DNA of 64,000 nt from Kitasatospora xanthocidica (GTDB taxonomy: Bacteria > Actinomycetota > Actinomycetes > Streptomycetales > Streptomycetaceae), in NCBI RefSeq assembly GCF_014656195.1, contig NZ_BNBY01000018.1:71375-135374 (forward strand), written 5' to 3'. A model generated the notes under the pieces. The model was not told the origin of the DNA, ran no database searches, and was given only the letters and a program-made list of their open reading frames with translations. The translations under genes were made by a program, and so were the position numbers. Positions 16,146 to 23,757 of this stretch are shown piece after piece (position 1 is the stretch's first letter; every line of letters starts with the position of its first letter).

Positions 16146-17054
16146 GTGCGCATGACCGATCGTCTCCCGCTGCCGCCCGTCCTCCACCCGCTGTTCCCCG
16201 ACGGCGCCGCCGAACGGTCCACCCTCGCCACCCCGTTGCCGCCCGGCCGGCTGATCACCCCGGCCGGAGGCGAGGCCGAGGGCGGTGCTCCCGTGCTGTG
16301 GCTGAGCGACGGGCCGGCACCCGCCGGGCTGTGGGAGGAGCTCCAGCGGGAGCACCCGCGGTCGGGGCTGTGGCCGCTGCTGCTCACCCGCCGCACCGGC
16401 GACCCGGAGTTCCGGCCCTGGGCCACCGGCGAGCTCCACCCCGCCCAGGCCGACCCGCCCGCCGGCCACGACCCGTCCGCCCTGCTCCGCGGCTGGTGGG
16501 ACTCCCCGGCCGTGGCCCGCCCGGAGGATCCGGAGGAGGCGCGGGAGCGCCACCAGGTCCTGGAGCCGTACGGCGCCGACTGGCCCGGCCTCGCCCCCAC
16601 CCCGCAGCCGGCCGAGGCGGACGGCCCGAAGGCGGGCGAGGCGGACGTCTCGCAGGCGGACGGCCCGGAGGCGGCAGCCGCCCAGGTCGCGCGGTGGCTG
16701 CTGGGCCACGACCCCGCGCTGCGGATCGGACTCGTCCGGGCGGGCAGCGGCGCCGAGGCGCTGGCCGTCTGCGGCTGGACGGCGGGCGGCCACCACGACC
16801 CCGGCGAGCTCGCCGCCGTCCTGCGCGACTGGGAGCGGCGGTTCGGCGCCCGGGTCGTCGAAGTCGGCCCCGACGGGCTGCGGTTGAGCACCACGGTGCG
16901 GCTGGACGACCCTGACGACCTGGACCAGGCCCTGCCGATCGCCGCCGAGCACGTCGCGTTCTGCCCCGACAACGTCATCCGGGACACCGAGAGCCTCACC
17001 GACTACGCGCAGGAGCTCGTCCTGGAGAAGTGCTGGTCGTTCTGGTGGCACTGA
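16146..17054 (+). CDS. DUF4253 domain protein
   Basis: Predicted 302-residue cytoplasmic protein with a C-terminal DUF4253 domain, recognisable by the closing pattern AAEHVAFCPDNVIRDTESLTDYAQELVLEKCWSFWWH-type sequence (here 20 residues from AAEHVAFCPD onward show it). The N-terminal 120 residues contain a separate region with LWLSDGPAPAGLWEELQREH. A linker near residues 155-180 consists of repeated EADG/QADG units. DUF4253 proteins are common in actinobacteria, often in variable regions next to toxin-immunity or hypothetical genes, and have no assigned activity. GTG at 16146 and ATG at 16152 are both possible starts. Confidence 0.75.
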   Translation: MRMTDRLPLPPVLHPLFPDGAAERSTLATPLPPGRLITPAGGEAEGGAPVLWLSDGPAPAGLWEELQREHPRSGLWPLLLTRRTGDPEFRPWATGELHPAQADPPAGHDPSALLRGWWDSPAVARPEDPEEARERHQVLEPYGADWPGLAPTPQPAEADGPKAGEADVSQADGPEAAAAQVARWLLGHDPALRIGLVRAGSGAEALAVCGWTAGGHHDPGELAAVLRDWERRFGARVVEVGPDGLRLSTTVRLDDPDDLDQALPIAAEHVAFCPDNVIRDTESLTDYAQELVLEKCWSFWWH

Positions 17055-17147
17055 CGGCGTCCGGCGAAACGGGCGTGGCGGTCCGTTGCGTCCCGCGGCG
17101 AGGTGGGTAGGGCACCGCTGGACCCGACCGACGGAAGGCGACACCCC

Positions 17148-18548
17148 GTGATCGACTACGACCTCCTGGCCCGGAACGCACTCGCCCTGGGCTTCGCGCG
17201 GCTCGCGGCCGCCGTGGTCGTCCTCGACGCCTCCGGCCGGGTGCTGATGTTGCGCCGCCGCGAGGACGACGTGCTGCCCGGCCTCTGGGACTACCCGGCC
17301 GGCGGCCTGGAACCCGGCGAGGGCGTACGGGCGGGCGCGCTGCGCGAACTCCGCGAGGAGACCGGGCTCACGGTGGCACCCGAGGACGTCGAGTACGTCC
17401 GGGCGGTGGACTTCCCCGGTGCCGACGGCCGTCCGATCCGGCAGTTCGTCTTCACCGCCACCGTGCCCGACGGCACCCCGGTGACGCTCACCGAGCACGA
17501 CCGGTACGTGTGGGCGGACCTCGACGACCCGCCGCCGACCAGCGCCGGCTACCACGAGGTGCTCGACTTCCTGCGGCGGCGCCGGGCCGTGCCGGGCTGG
17601 CGGCCGATCAGCCGCTACGTCCACGACATCGCCCTGGCGAACCTGTACGGGGCCTTCTACTTCACCGACCGGGCCGGCCGCGGCCTCTGCCTGCGCAACG
17701 CCTTCGACCCGAACCGCTGGCAGTTCCCCGGCGGCGACACCGACCCCGGCGAGACCCCGTGGGACACCGCGCTGCGCGAGGCCAAGGAGGAGCTGGGCCT
17801 GGACCTCGCGGCCGAGAACCCCGGGATCGTGGACCGCCGGGAACTGCTCGCCGTGGTGCACTTCTCCCCCGGCGCCTACTGGCCGCTGCACCAGGTCGGC
17901 CACATCTTCCGGGGCGGACGGCTCAGCGACGAGCAGCTGGGCCGGATCCGGCTCTCCCACGAGCACACCGAGTGGGCCGTCCGCAGCCTCCACGACTGGC
18001 GCGCCGTCATGCGGCCCGCCGACTACCGCAGGCTGCTGCTGGTCGACCGCGCCCGCCGCGCCGGGCTCACCCTCTACGGCGAGCGGCCGGGGACGGACGC
18101 CGTCGACCGGCACGGCGTCGCACGGGACTTCGAGGGCGTCGTGGTGTTCGTGACCACCCCGGACGACAAGCACCTGCTGATGAACCTGCGCGACGACGAG
18201 CCGGGCATCGCCCACCCCGGGTGCTGGGCCCCGATCGGCGGCCACCGCGAGGGCCGCGAGAGCGCGTACGAGACCGCAGCCCGGGAGGTGCTGGAGGAGA
18301 CCGGCATCCGGGTCGACGGCCTGCGCGCCCTCCCCGGCCCCCGGCACCCGGCCGTGCACGAGTCCACCGTCGCCCTGCACGGGACGTACGCCGGCCCGGA
18401 GTCCGCCCTCGTCCTCGGCGAGGGCCGGGCCGTCCGCCTGGTCCCCCTCACCGAGCTCCCGGACCTACGGACCCCGCCGTACCTGGCGCACTACCTCGAC
18501 CGGCTCCCGGACGGCCGCCCGACGGAGGCGGGTCGGCAGCCGAGGTAG
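17148..18548 (+). CDS. Triple-Nudix hydrolase
   Basis: Predicted 466-residue protein made of three Nudix domains in tandem. Nudix enzymes hydrolyse nucleoside diphosphates linked to another group, using a metal held by the Nudix box GX5EX7REUXEEXGU. All three boxes are complete: residues 52-74 (GGLEPGE...REETGL), 196-218 (GGDTDPGE...REAKEELGL) and 365-387 (GGHREGRE...REVLEETGI). Each is preceded by its own beta-rich segment. The second domain looks like isopentenyl-diphosphate-isomerase-type Nudix sequences by its FDPNRWQFPGGDTD lead-in, and the third like MutT-type. GTG at 17148 is chosen because GGAAGG lies 9 nt upstream; the frame is open further upstream. Three intact active sites in one chain is unusual, and the substrates are unknown. 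Confidence 0.88.
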   Translation: MIDYDLLARNALALGFARLAAAVVVLDASGRVLMLRRREDDVLPGLWDYPAGGLEPGEGVRAGALRELREETGLTVAPEDVEYVRAVDFPGADGRPIRQFVFTATVPDGTPVTLTEHDRYVWADLDDPPPTSAGYHEVLDFLRRRRAVPGWRPISRYVHDIALANLYGAFYFTDRAGRGLCLRNAFDPNRWQFPGGDTDPGETPWDTALREAKEELGLDLAAENPGIVDRRELLAVVHFSPGAYWPLHQVGHIFRGGRLSDEQLGRIRLSHEHTEWAVRSLHDWRAVMRPADYRRLLLVDRARRAGLTLYGERPGTDAVDRHGVARDFEGVVVFVTTPDDKHLLMNLRDDEPGIAHPGCWAPIGGHREGRESAYETAAREVLEETGIRVDGLRALPGPRHPAVHESTVALHGTYAGPESALVLGEGRAVRLVPLTELPDLRTPPYLAHYLDRLPDGRPTEAGRQPR

Positions 18549-18580
18549 CGCACCGTCACCGTCCGGGAGTTCGGCCGCGG

Positions 18581-18641
18581 CGCGTCACCGGGGGTCGGCC
18601 CGTCACCTGGGGTCGACGGCGCGTCACCGGGGGGCGGCCGA
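18581..18641. repeat. GC-rich tandem repeats in a convergent gap
   Basis: Three copies of CGTCACCKGGGGKCG-type sequence (GTCACC at 18584, 18602 and 18623) fill the gap between the triple-Nudix gene and the XRE gene; the last copy contains the XRE stop codon at 18624. Confidence 0.6.
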
Positions 18642-19616
18642 CGGGGCGTCCGGGGTGTCCGGGGTGTCGGCGGTGGGCTCGGCCCCGGTCCAGCCCTGGT
18701 TCGCGTCGACGGTGGTGAGCGGGGCGACGGAGGTGGGGCCGGCGGTGCCGAAGGCGGCGCAGACCGGGTCCGCGGTGTCCACGGTGACGAGCGGGTCGCG
18801 GAGACTGGTGTCGAGCTTGGTGTAGAGCAGGAGGGTGCCGCCGGTGGTCCGGGCCGGGGTGCCGGGCTGGACCGTCACCCCGTGCTGCCAGCGCCAGGCG
18901 CCCCAGGTGAGGGTGACGGCGGTGTCGGCGGGCGTGCCGTCGGGCCGAGCGAGCAGGGCGTAGACCTGGCCCTGGTAGGCGTGGTCGTACTGGTAGACCC
19001 AGTGGGTCCGGGCGTCGCAGCCGGAGCCCGCGGCCGGCCAGGGCGGCGGCACGGGCGGCGGCACGACCACGACGGTCGGCAGCACCCGGGACGGCGTGGG
19101 CTGCGGGGCGGCGTCGGGCGTCGGGGTGTCGCGCGGGAGCCGGCTGCCCGCCAGCAGACCGGCGGTGAGGCCGGCGAGGAGTGCCGCCGCCGCGACGGCC
19201 GGGCGTGAGGACCACCAGTGGGGAGCCCGTGCGCCGGCCGGATCGACGGAGGCGGGCCGGACGGCGGCGGCCGGCCCGTACGCCCGCCCGTGCGCCCGCT
19301 CATCGGCCGGCCCGTCCGAGGACTCGTCCGCCGGGGCCGTGGGCTCCCCCAGGGCGTCGCGGGCCCGCTCCCAGTGTTCACGCCACGGCCCCGGGTCGCT
19401 CTCGCCGCAGGCCTCCAGGAAGGCCTCGACCGTGGCCCAGGTCGGCAGGTCGACCCCTCCCGCCGCCTCCGAGAGGACCGTCGTCGAGCGGTGCACCTTG
19501 CGGCTCATCGCGGCGAAGGTCGGGGTGCCGGCCCGCTCGCGCAGGGCTCGCAGCCGCAGGGCGAACTCCGCGACCGGCCCCGCGTCCGGGTCCAGGCTCC
19601 GTTGTCTGCGGCCCAC
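18624..19616 (-). CDS. Membrane-anchored XRE-type regulator
   Basis: Predicted 330-residue protein with an N-terminal helix-turn-helix region (about residues 12-80: FALRLRALRERAGTPTFAAM, then MSRKVHRSTTVLSEAAGG), a variable Asp/Pro/Ala linker, one transmembrane span (AVAAAALLAGLTAGLLAGS, about 145-163) and an extracytoplasmic domain with two Cys that could form a disulfide. This architecture is common in Streptomyces: a DNA-binding head with an external sensor or structural domain. GTG at 19616 is preferred because GGGGGAG sits 7-8 nt upstream; the frame is open far upstream. It diverges from the secreted repeat protein at 19879 and may control it. Confidence 0.75.
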   Translation of the reverse strand: MGRRQRSLDPDAGPVAEFALRLRALRERAGTPTFAAMSRKVHRSTTVLSEAAGGVDLPTWATVEAFLEACGESDPGPWREHWERARDALGEPTAPADESSDGPADERAHGRAYGPAAAVRPASVDPAGARAPHWWSSRPAVAAAALLAGLTAGLLAGSRLPRDTPTPDAAPQPTPSRVLPTVVVVPPPVPPPWPAAGSGCDARTHWVYQYDHAYQGQVYALLARPDGTPADTAVTLTWGAWRWQHGVTVQPGTPARTTGGTLLLYTKLDTSLRDPLVTVDTADPVCAAFGTAGPTSVAPLTTVDANQGWTGAEPTADTPDTPDAPSAAPR

Positions 19617-19652
19617 CGACGCTCTCCCCCGTGCTGCGGCTTCACTCTGATT

Positions 19653-19728
19653 GATTGTCCGGACCAGATTGTCCGCAGCGGCCCGGCGGGTGACCAGGGG
19701 TTGATCGTTTTCCGTGATTGTTTGTCCG
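19653..19728. promoter_or_regulatory. TTGTCCG direct repeats in divergent promoter region
   Basis: GATTGTCCG occurs at 19653-19661 and 19667-19675 (14 bp apart), and a third TTGTCCG lies at 19722-19728, in the 262-bp gap between the XRE gene and the secreted repeat protein. The spacing and position suggest a shared operator. Confidence 0.45.
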
Positions 19729-19878
19729 AGTCGCGACGGTGTTGGCCGCGACCGACCGGCCCGCCACTGTGGTGAGCGCACCGGGACCGCCGGACCCACA
19801 GGCGCACCACCCGTCCCGTCCAGCCGTCCCGTCCACCCGCCGGCGGCCGAGCCGCCGTCCACCCCTCCGGGAGACCGC

Positions 19879-20652
19879 ATGAAACCCATCGCACACTGGC
19901 TCGGACGCGTCGTCGCCGTACTGGCCGTCCTCGCGGGCGGGCTGGTGGCGTTCGCCGCTCCCGCCTCGGCCGCCACGATCTGCGGCAACTCACCCGTCCC
20001 GCCCGGCCAGGTGATCGTCTCCGAGCGCACCAGCAACAGCTGCGGCGGCTACCTGGAACTGACCGTCCAACCGCCGTTCGACGGCATCGGTGTCTGCGGC
20101 GACTCCCCGGTCCCCGCCACCTACGTGATCACTTCGGAGTCGGGCGGCAACGGCTGCGGCGGGCACCTGAACGCGGTGATCCGCATCGCCTACCCGGGGA
20201 TCGGCATCTGCATGGACTCCCCCGTCCCGTCCGGCTGGGTGATCACGGCCGAACAGCAGACCAACAGCTGCGGCGGCCACCTGGGCGGGACGATCACCAG
20301 CCAGCTCTTCAACAGCATCAGTGTGTGCGCGGACTCGGTCGTCCCGCCGGGCTGGGTGATCACGTCCGAACAGCAGACCAACGGCTGCGGCGGCACCATG
20401 TCGGAGAACCTGAACGCGCCGTTCCCGGGCATCAACATCTGCGGCGACTCACCGGTCCCGCCCGGCTACGTGATCACCTCGGCGCAGCAGGCCAACGGCT
20501 GCGGCGGCCACCTGGTCGAGATCATCACCAACAACCTGTTCAACGGCATCAACGTGTGCGGCAACTCGACCGTCCCGGCCGGGTGGTGGATCTCCTCGAT
20601 GTACACCACCAACGGCTGCGGCGGCTACCTGGGCGAGATCCTTCAGCACTGA
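19879..20652 (+). CDS. Secreted protein of six 38-residue cysteine repeats
   Basis: Predicted 257-residue secreted protein. A Sec signal peptide (about 1-31, cleavage after APASA) is followed by nothing but six tandem repeats of 38 residues, each starting near a Cys and following the pattern C-x-[DN]-S-x-V-P-x-x-x-V-I-x-S-x4-N-x-C-G-G-[HY]-L. There are two Cys per repeat, 20 residues apart, so six disulfides are possible. The DNA repeats with a 114-bp period. I do not recognise the family; the fold may be a solenoid or beta-propeller-like array. GGGAGA lies 4 nt before the ATG. It diverges from the membrane XRE regulator. Confidence 0.8.
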   Translation: MKPIAHWLGRVVAVLAVLAGGLVAFAAPASAATICGNSPVPPGQVIVSERTSNSCGGYLELTVQPPFDGIGVCGDSPVPATYVITSESGGNGCGGHLNAVIRIAYPGIGICMDSPVPSGWVITAEQQTNSCGGHLGGTITSQLFNSISVCADSVVPPGWVITSEQQTNGCGGTMSENLNAPFPGINICGDSPVPPGYVITSAQQANGCGGHLVEIITNNLFNGINVCGNSTVPAGWWISSMYTTNGCGGYLGEILQH

Positions 20653-20744
20653 CGCACCACCGCCCCGCCCGAACCCCCGGCCCCGGACGCCCGCACCCCC
20701 GCAGGGCGCCCGGGGCCGGGTCATCCGCGGTCGGGCCTTGCCCC

Positions 20745-21302
20745 TCAGTCCGCCGCGCGGTTGGCCCGGTGGGTGGCGACCCGGACGCGGGTGGCGCAGC
20801 GGGGGGTGCAGTAGCGCTGGGGGGTGCGGCGGCCGGTGTCGATGAAGAAGCGGCCGCAGCCGGGGGCGGCGCACCGGCCCCAGGCGCAGGTGCCGCGTTC
20901 GCTGAGCCAGAGGCCGAGGGCGAGGGCGGCGGTGGAGAGCAGCCAGTGGGTGGGGCCGGCGTCGGCGGGGGCGCGGGTGTGCAGGGACCAGGGCCGGCCG
21001 GGAAGGCGGACCAGCCGGGGGCGGGCCGGGTAGCGGTCGAGCAGGGCGTTGATCGCCTCGGCGGCGGTGTCGGGGTCGTCGGCGCCGAGGATCGCTATCA
21101 CGGGGGCGGTGGCCTCGCACAGTTCGCGGGCGTCGGCGTCGGTGAGCCGGAAGGCCGGGCCGCCGTGCAGTTCCAGGAGCGCCTGGAGGTCGGCGGCGCT
21201 CGCGTCGGGGTCCTCGTGGACGGTGTTGGCGAGGTCGGTGAGGAAGTGCAGGCCGCGGGGGTTGCCGTCGTCGGGCTGCTGCCGGGTGCGGGGCTGGGCC
21301 AT
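20745..21302 (-). CDS. CGNR zinc-finger (ABATE) regulator
   Basis: Predicted 185-residue DNA-binding protein. The N-terminal stress-response ABATE-type domain (about 15-130) carries GLHFLTDLANTV and the C-terminal CGNR zinc finger reads CAAPGCGRFFIDTGRRTPQRYC with a following CTPRCATRVRVATHR, giving the four zinc Cys and the basic recognition helix. ATG at 21302 has GAAGG 8 nt upstream. It is divergent from an FAD monooxygenase gene and shares with it an 80-bp gap containing a perfect 7-bp inverted repeat. By analogy with similar pairs, it probably represses or activates the monooxygenase and itself. Confidence 0.87.
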   Translation of the reverse strand: MAQPRTRQQPDDGNPRGLHFLTDLANTVHEDPDASAADLQALLELHGGPAFRLTDADARELCEATAPVIAILGADDPDTAAEAINALLDRYPARPRLVRLPGRPWSLHTRAPADAGPTHWLLSTAALALGLWLSERGTCAWGRCAAPGCGRFFIDTGRRTPQRYCTPRCATRVRVATHRANRAAD

Positions 21303-21341
21303 GGGGTCGCCTTCGGATCGGGTGGTCGCCTGCCCACCATG

Positions 21342-21371
21342 GTAACGTCAAAAAGACGCATTGAACGTTAC
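21342..21371. promoter_or_regulatory. Inverted repeat between CGNR regulator and monooxygenase
   Basis: GTAACGT (21342-21348) and ACGTTAC (21365-21371) are perfect inverted arms 16 bp apart, giving 23 bp centre to centre (about two helical turns). They end 11 bp before the monooxygenase ATG, so binding would block its translation start region or promoter. Confidence 0.6.
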
Positions 21372-21382
21372 GGAGGGGTGGC

Positions 21383-23080
21383 ATGCGAAACCCGGCGGTA
21401 CTCCCGGAAGTACTCCCGCGGACAACGTCCGTCCTCGTCGTCGGCGGAGGCCCGGTCGGCCTCACGCTGTCGGTCCTGCTGTCCGGGTACGGCGTGCCGC
21501 ACCTGCTCGTCGAGGCCCACCCGGGCACCTCGCACCACCCCAAGGCGCGCGGGGTGTCGGCGCGCTCCATGGAGCTGTTCCGCCGCTGCGGCCTGGAGGA
21601 GGAGGTCCGGCGGGCCGGGCTCCCGGCCGCGCAGGTGCACTTCTACCGCGGCCGCGACCTGGTCGACCCGGACTTCGTCCGCACCGGGGTCGCCGCCGAG
21701 CCGGGCGGCCCCGAACGCACCCCCTCCCCCGGGCTGATCTGCTCCCAGGACGCCCTGGAACCCGTCCTGCTCCGGCGCGCCCGCGAACTCGCCCCGGACG
21801 GCGTCCGGTTCGGGTTTCGGCTGGTCTCCTTCGCCGAGCAGCCCGACGGCGCTCACGACATCGGCGCGCACGAAAATGGCGCGCGCGAAAATGGCGCGCG
21901 CGATGTCGGCGTACTCGGCCACGGCGTGTACGCCACGCTGGAGGACCGGGCCACCGGCGAGCGGCACACCGTGCGCGCCGACTGGCTGGTCGGCTGCGAC
22001 GGCGCGGCGAGCACCGTCCGCGAGACTGCGGGGATCCCGATGGAGGGGCCGACCGGACTCGGCCACTACCTCAGCGTCCGCTTCGAGGCACCGCTCGGCG
22101 AAGTTGTCGCCGACCGCGCCAGCGCCTCGTACTTCCTCACCGCGCCGGGACGCGGCGGCTTCCTGGCCGTCGACAACGACCGGCACTGGATCTACCAGCA
22201 CCCGTACGACCCCGAGGACGCGGACGTCACGGCGCTCCTCACCGACCACCGGCGGCTGGCCGAGCTGGTCAGGGACGCCGCCGGGGTACCCGGCCTGCCG
22301 GTCACCGTCCACGACACCATGACCTGGCGGATGGACGCCCGGCTCGCCGCTGCCTACCGCCGCTCCCGGGTCCTGCTCGCCGGCGACGCGGCCCACGCGG
22401 TGCCCCCGACCGGCGGACACGGCATGAACACCGGCCTCGGCGACGCCGACAACCTGGCCTGGAAGCTCGCGGCGGTGGTGGCCGGGACGGCGGGCGAGGC
22501 TCTGCTGGACAGCTACGAGGCCGAACGCCGCCCGGTGGCCCGGCAGGTCATCGACATCTCCCTCGCCAACTCCCGGGCCCGGAGCGGCTACCGGATCGAC
22601 GACGAGCTGCTGCTGACGGCGGCCTACCGCTCGACGGCGGTCCTGGACGATCCGGACGCACCGGACGCACCGGACGCACCGGCCCTGCCGCCGCTCGACC
22701 CGGACCGGAAGCACCCCGGAGGCGCGCCCGGCACCCGGCTCCCGCACCTGAGGCTGTCCGGCCCGGCCGGGCCCGCTTCCACCCTGGACCTGGTCGGGCC
22801 CGGGTTCACCCTGCTGGCGCCCACCGGCGAGGCCGCGAAGGCGGAGGAGACCGACGAGGCCGGGCAGGCGTTCTGGCGGCGGCAGGCGGACACCGCCGTG
22901 GCGGCCGGCCTGCCCGTCACCGTCCGTCCGCTGCCGACGGAGTTCGCCCCGTGGAGCGGAGCGCTGCTCGTCCGCCCCGACGGCCACATCGCCTGGCGGG
23001 CCCCGCATCCGCCCGCCGGCCGGGACACGCTCCTGCTCACCGTCCTGCGGCGGATCCTGTCCACGGCGGAGAGCCGGTGA
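21383..23080 (+). CDS. FAD-dependent aromatic monooxygenase
   Basis: Predicted 565-residue class A flavoprotein monooxygenase, hydroxylating a phenolic or polyketide substrate with NAD(P)H and O2. It has the FAD GxGxxG motif (VLVVGGGPVGLTLSVLLS, about 16-33), the DG motif (WLVGCDGAASTVRETAG) and the GD motif (VLLAGDAAHAVPPTGGHGMN). A C-terminal thioredoxin-like region (about 460-565) places it with the PHBH/RdmE-type hydroxylases. GGAGGGG lies 5 nt before the ATG. Two in-frame repeats interrupt the family sequence: GCGCGCGAAAATG units (about 21866-21905, HENGARENGARD) and CCGGACGCA units (22657-22683, PDAPDAPDAP). It is divergent from a CGNR regulator, its likely controller. Confidence 0.87.
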   Translation: MRNPAVLPEVLPRTTSVLVVGGGPVGLTLSVLLSGYGVPHLLVEAHPGTSHHPKARGVSARSMELFRRCGLEEEVRRAGLPAAQVHFYRGRDLVDPDFVRTGVAAEPGGPERTPSPGLICSQDALEPVLLRRARELAPDGVRFGFRLVSFAEQPDGAHDIGAHENGARENGARDVGVLGHGVYATLEDRATGERHTVRADWLVGCDGAASTVRETAGIPMEGPTGLGHYLSVRFEAPLGEVVADRASASYFLTAPGRGGFLAVDNDRHWIYQHPYDPEDADVTALLTDHRRLAELVRDAAGVPGLPVTVHDTMTWRMDARLAAAYRRSRVLLAGDAAHAVPPTGGHGMNTGLGDADNLAWKLAAVVAGTAGEALLDSYEAERRPVARQVIDISLANSRARSGYRIDDELLLTAAYRSTAVLDDPDAPDAPDAPALPPLDPDRKHPGGAPGTRLPHLRLSGPAGPASTLDLVGPGFTLLAPTGEAAKAEETDEAGQAFWRRQADTAVAAGLPVTVRPLPTEFAPWSGALLVRPDGHIAWRAPHPPAGRDTLLLTVLRRILSTAESR

Positions 23081-23118
23081 GAGCAGGTGAGAGCCGGGGA
23101 GAGCCGGGGAGACCCGGT

Positions 23119-23757
23119 TCAGGTCACCAGCCCGCGCCGGAACGCCTCGCCGACGGCGCCCGCCCGGTCGCGCACCCCGAGCTTGTCGTAGATGCGCAGC
23201 AGGTGCGTCTTGACGCTGGCCTCGCTGACGAACAGCTCGTGCGCCACCTCCTTGTTGGAGGCCCCGTGCGCGACGAGGCGCAGCACGTCCAGCTCGCGGG
23301 CGCTGAGCACACCGTCGGCCGGTCGCCGTACCCGGTCCATCAGACGCTTGGTGATGGCCGGGGAGAGCACCGCCTCGCCGCGGGCGGCCACCCGGGCGGC
23401 GCGCAGGAGTTCCTCGGTCGGCGCGTCCTTCAGCAGGTAGCTGGTGGCGCCGGCTTCGATGGCGGGCAGCACGTCGTTGTCGGTGTCGAAGGTGGTGAGC
23501 ACCAGTACGCGGACGGCCGGCGCGGTCCGGCCGAGACGCCGGATGGCGGTGACGCCGTCCATCACGGGCATCCGCAGGTCCATCAGCACCAGGTCGGGCT
23601 TCAACTCCTCGACGAGGTCGAGGGCTTCGGCGCCGTCGCCGGCCTCGCCGACCACCTCGAACTCGGGGCTGCCGGTGAACGCGCCGCGCAGGCCGTCGCG
23701 CACGATCGGATGGTCGTCGACGATCAACAGCCGTACCGGTGTGGACTGTTCGCTCAT
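23119..23757 (-). CDS. NarL/LuxR-family response regulator
   Basis: Predicted 212-residue response regulator. The receiver domain (1-120) has the acidic pair DD14-15, phospho-acceptor Asp60 in DLVLMDLRMP, Thr in VLVLTTFDTD and Lys in YLLKDAP. The C-terminal LuxR-type helix-turn-helix reads LSARELDVLRLVAHGASNKE and VSEASVKTHLLRIYDKLGV. Its ATG overlaps the stop of the kinase gene (ATGA, 23754-23757), so kinase and regulator are cotranslated. The adjacent ABC-2 exporter genes upstream of the kinase are the obvious candidate targets, in the style of drug-responsive systems, but nothing in the sequence proves this. Confidence 0.93.
   Translation of the reverse strand: MSEQSTPVRLLIVDDHPIVRDGLRGAFTGSPEFEVVGEAGDGAEALDLVEELKPDLVLMDLRMPVMDGVTAIRRLGRTAPAVRVLVLTTFDTDNDVLPAIEAGATSYLLKDAPTEELLRAARVAARGEAVLSPAITKRLMDRVRRPADGVLSARELDVLRLVAHGASNKEVAHELFVSEASVKTHLLRIYDKLGVRDRAGAVGEAFRRGLVT

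Noticed and set aside
20325..21737. Plus-strand 470-codon frame across the repeat-protein gene
   Set aside because: It is the shifted frame of the cysteine-repeat gene continuing antisense through the CGNR gene; no independent motifs.
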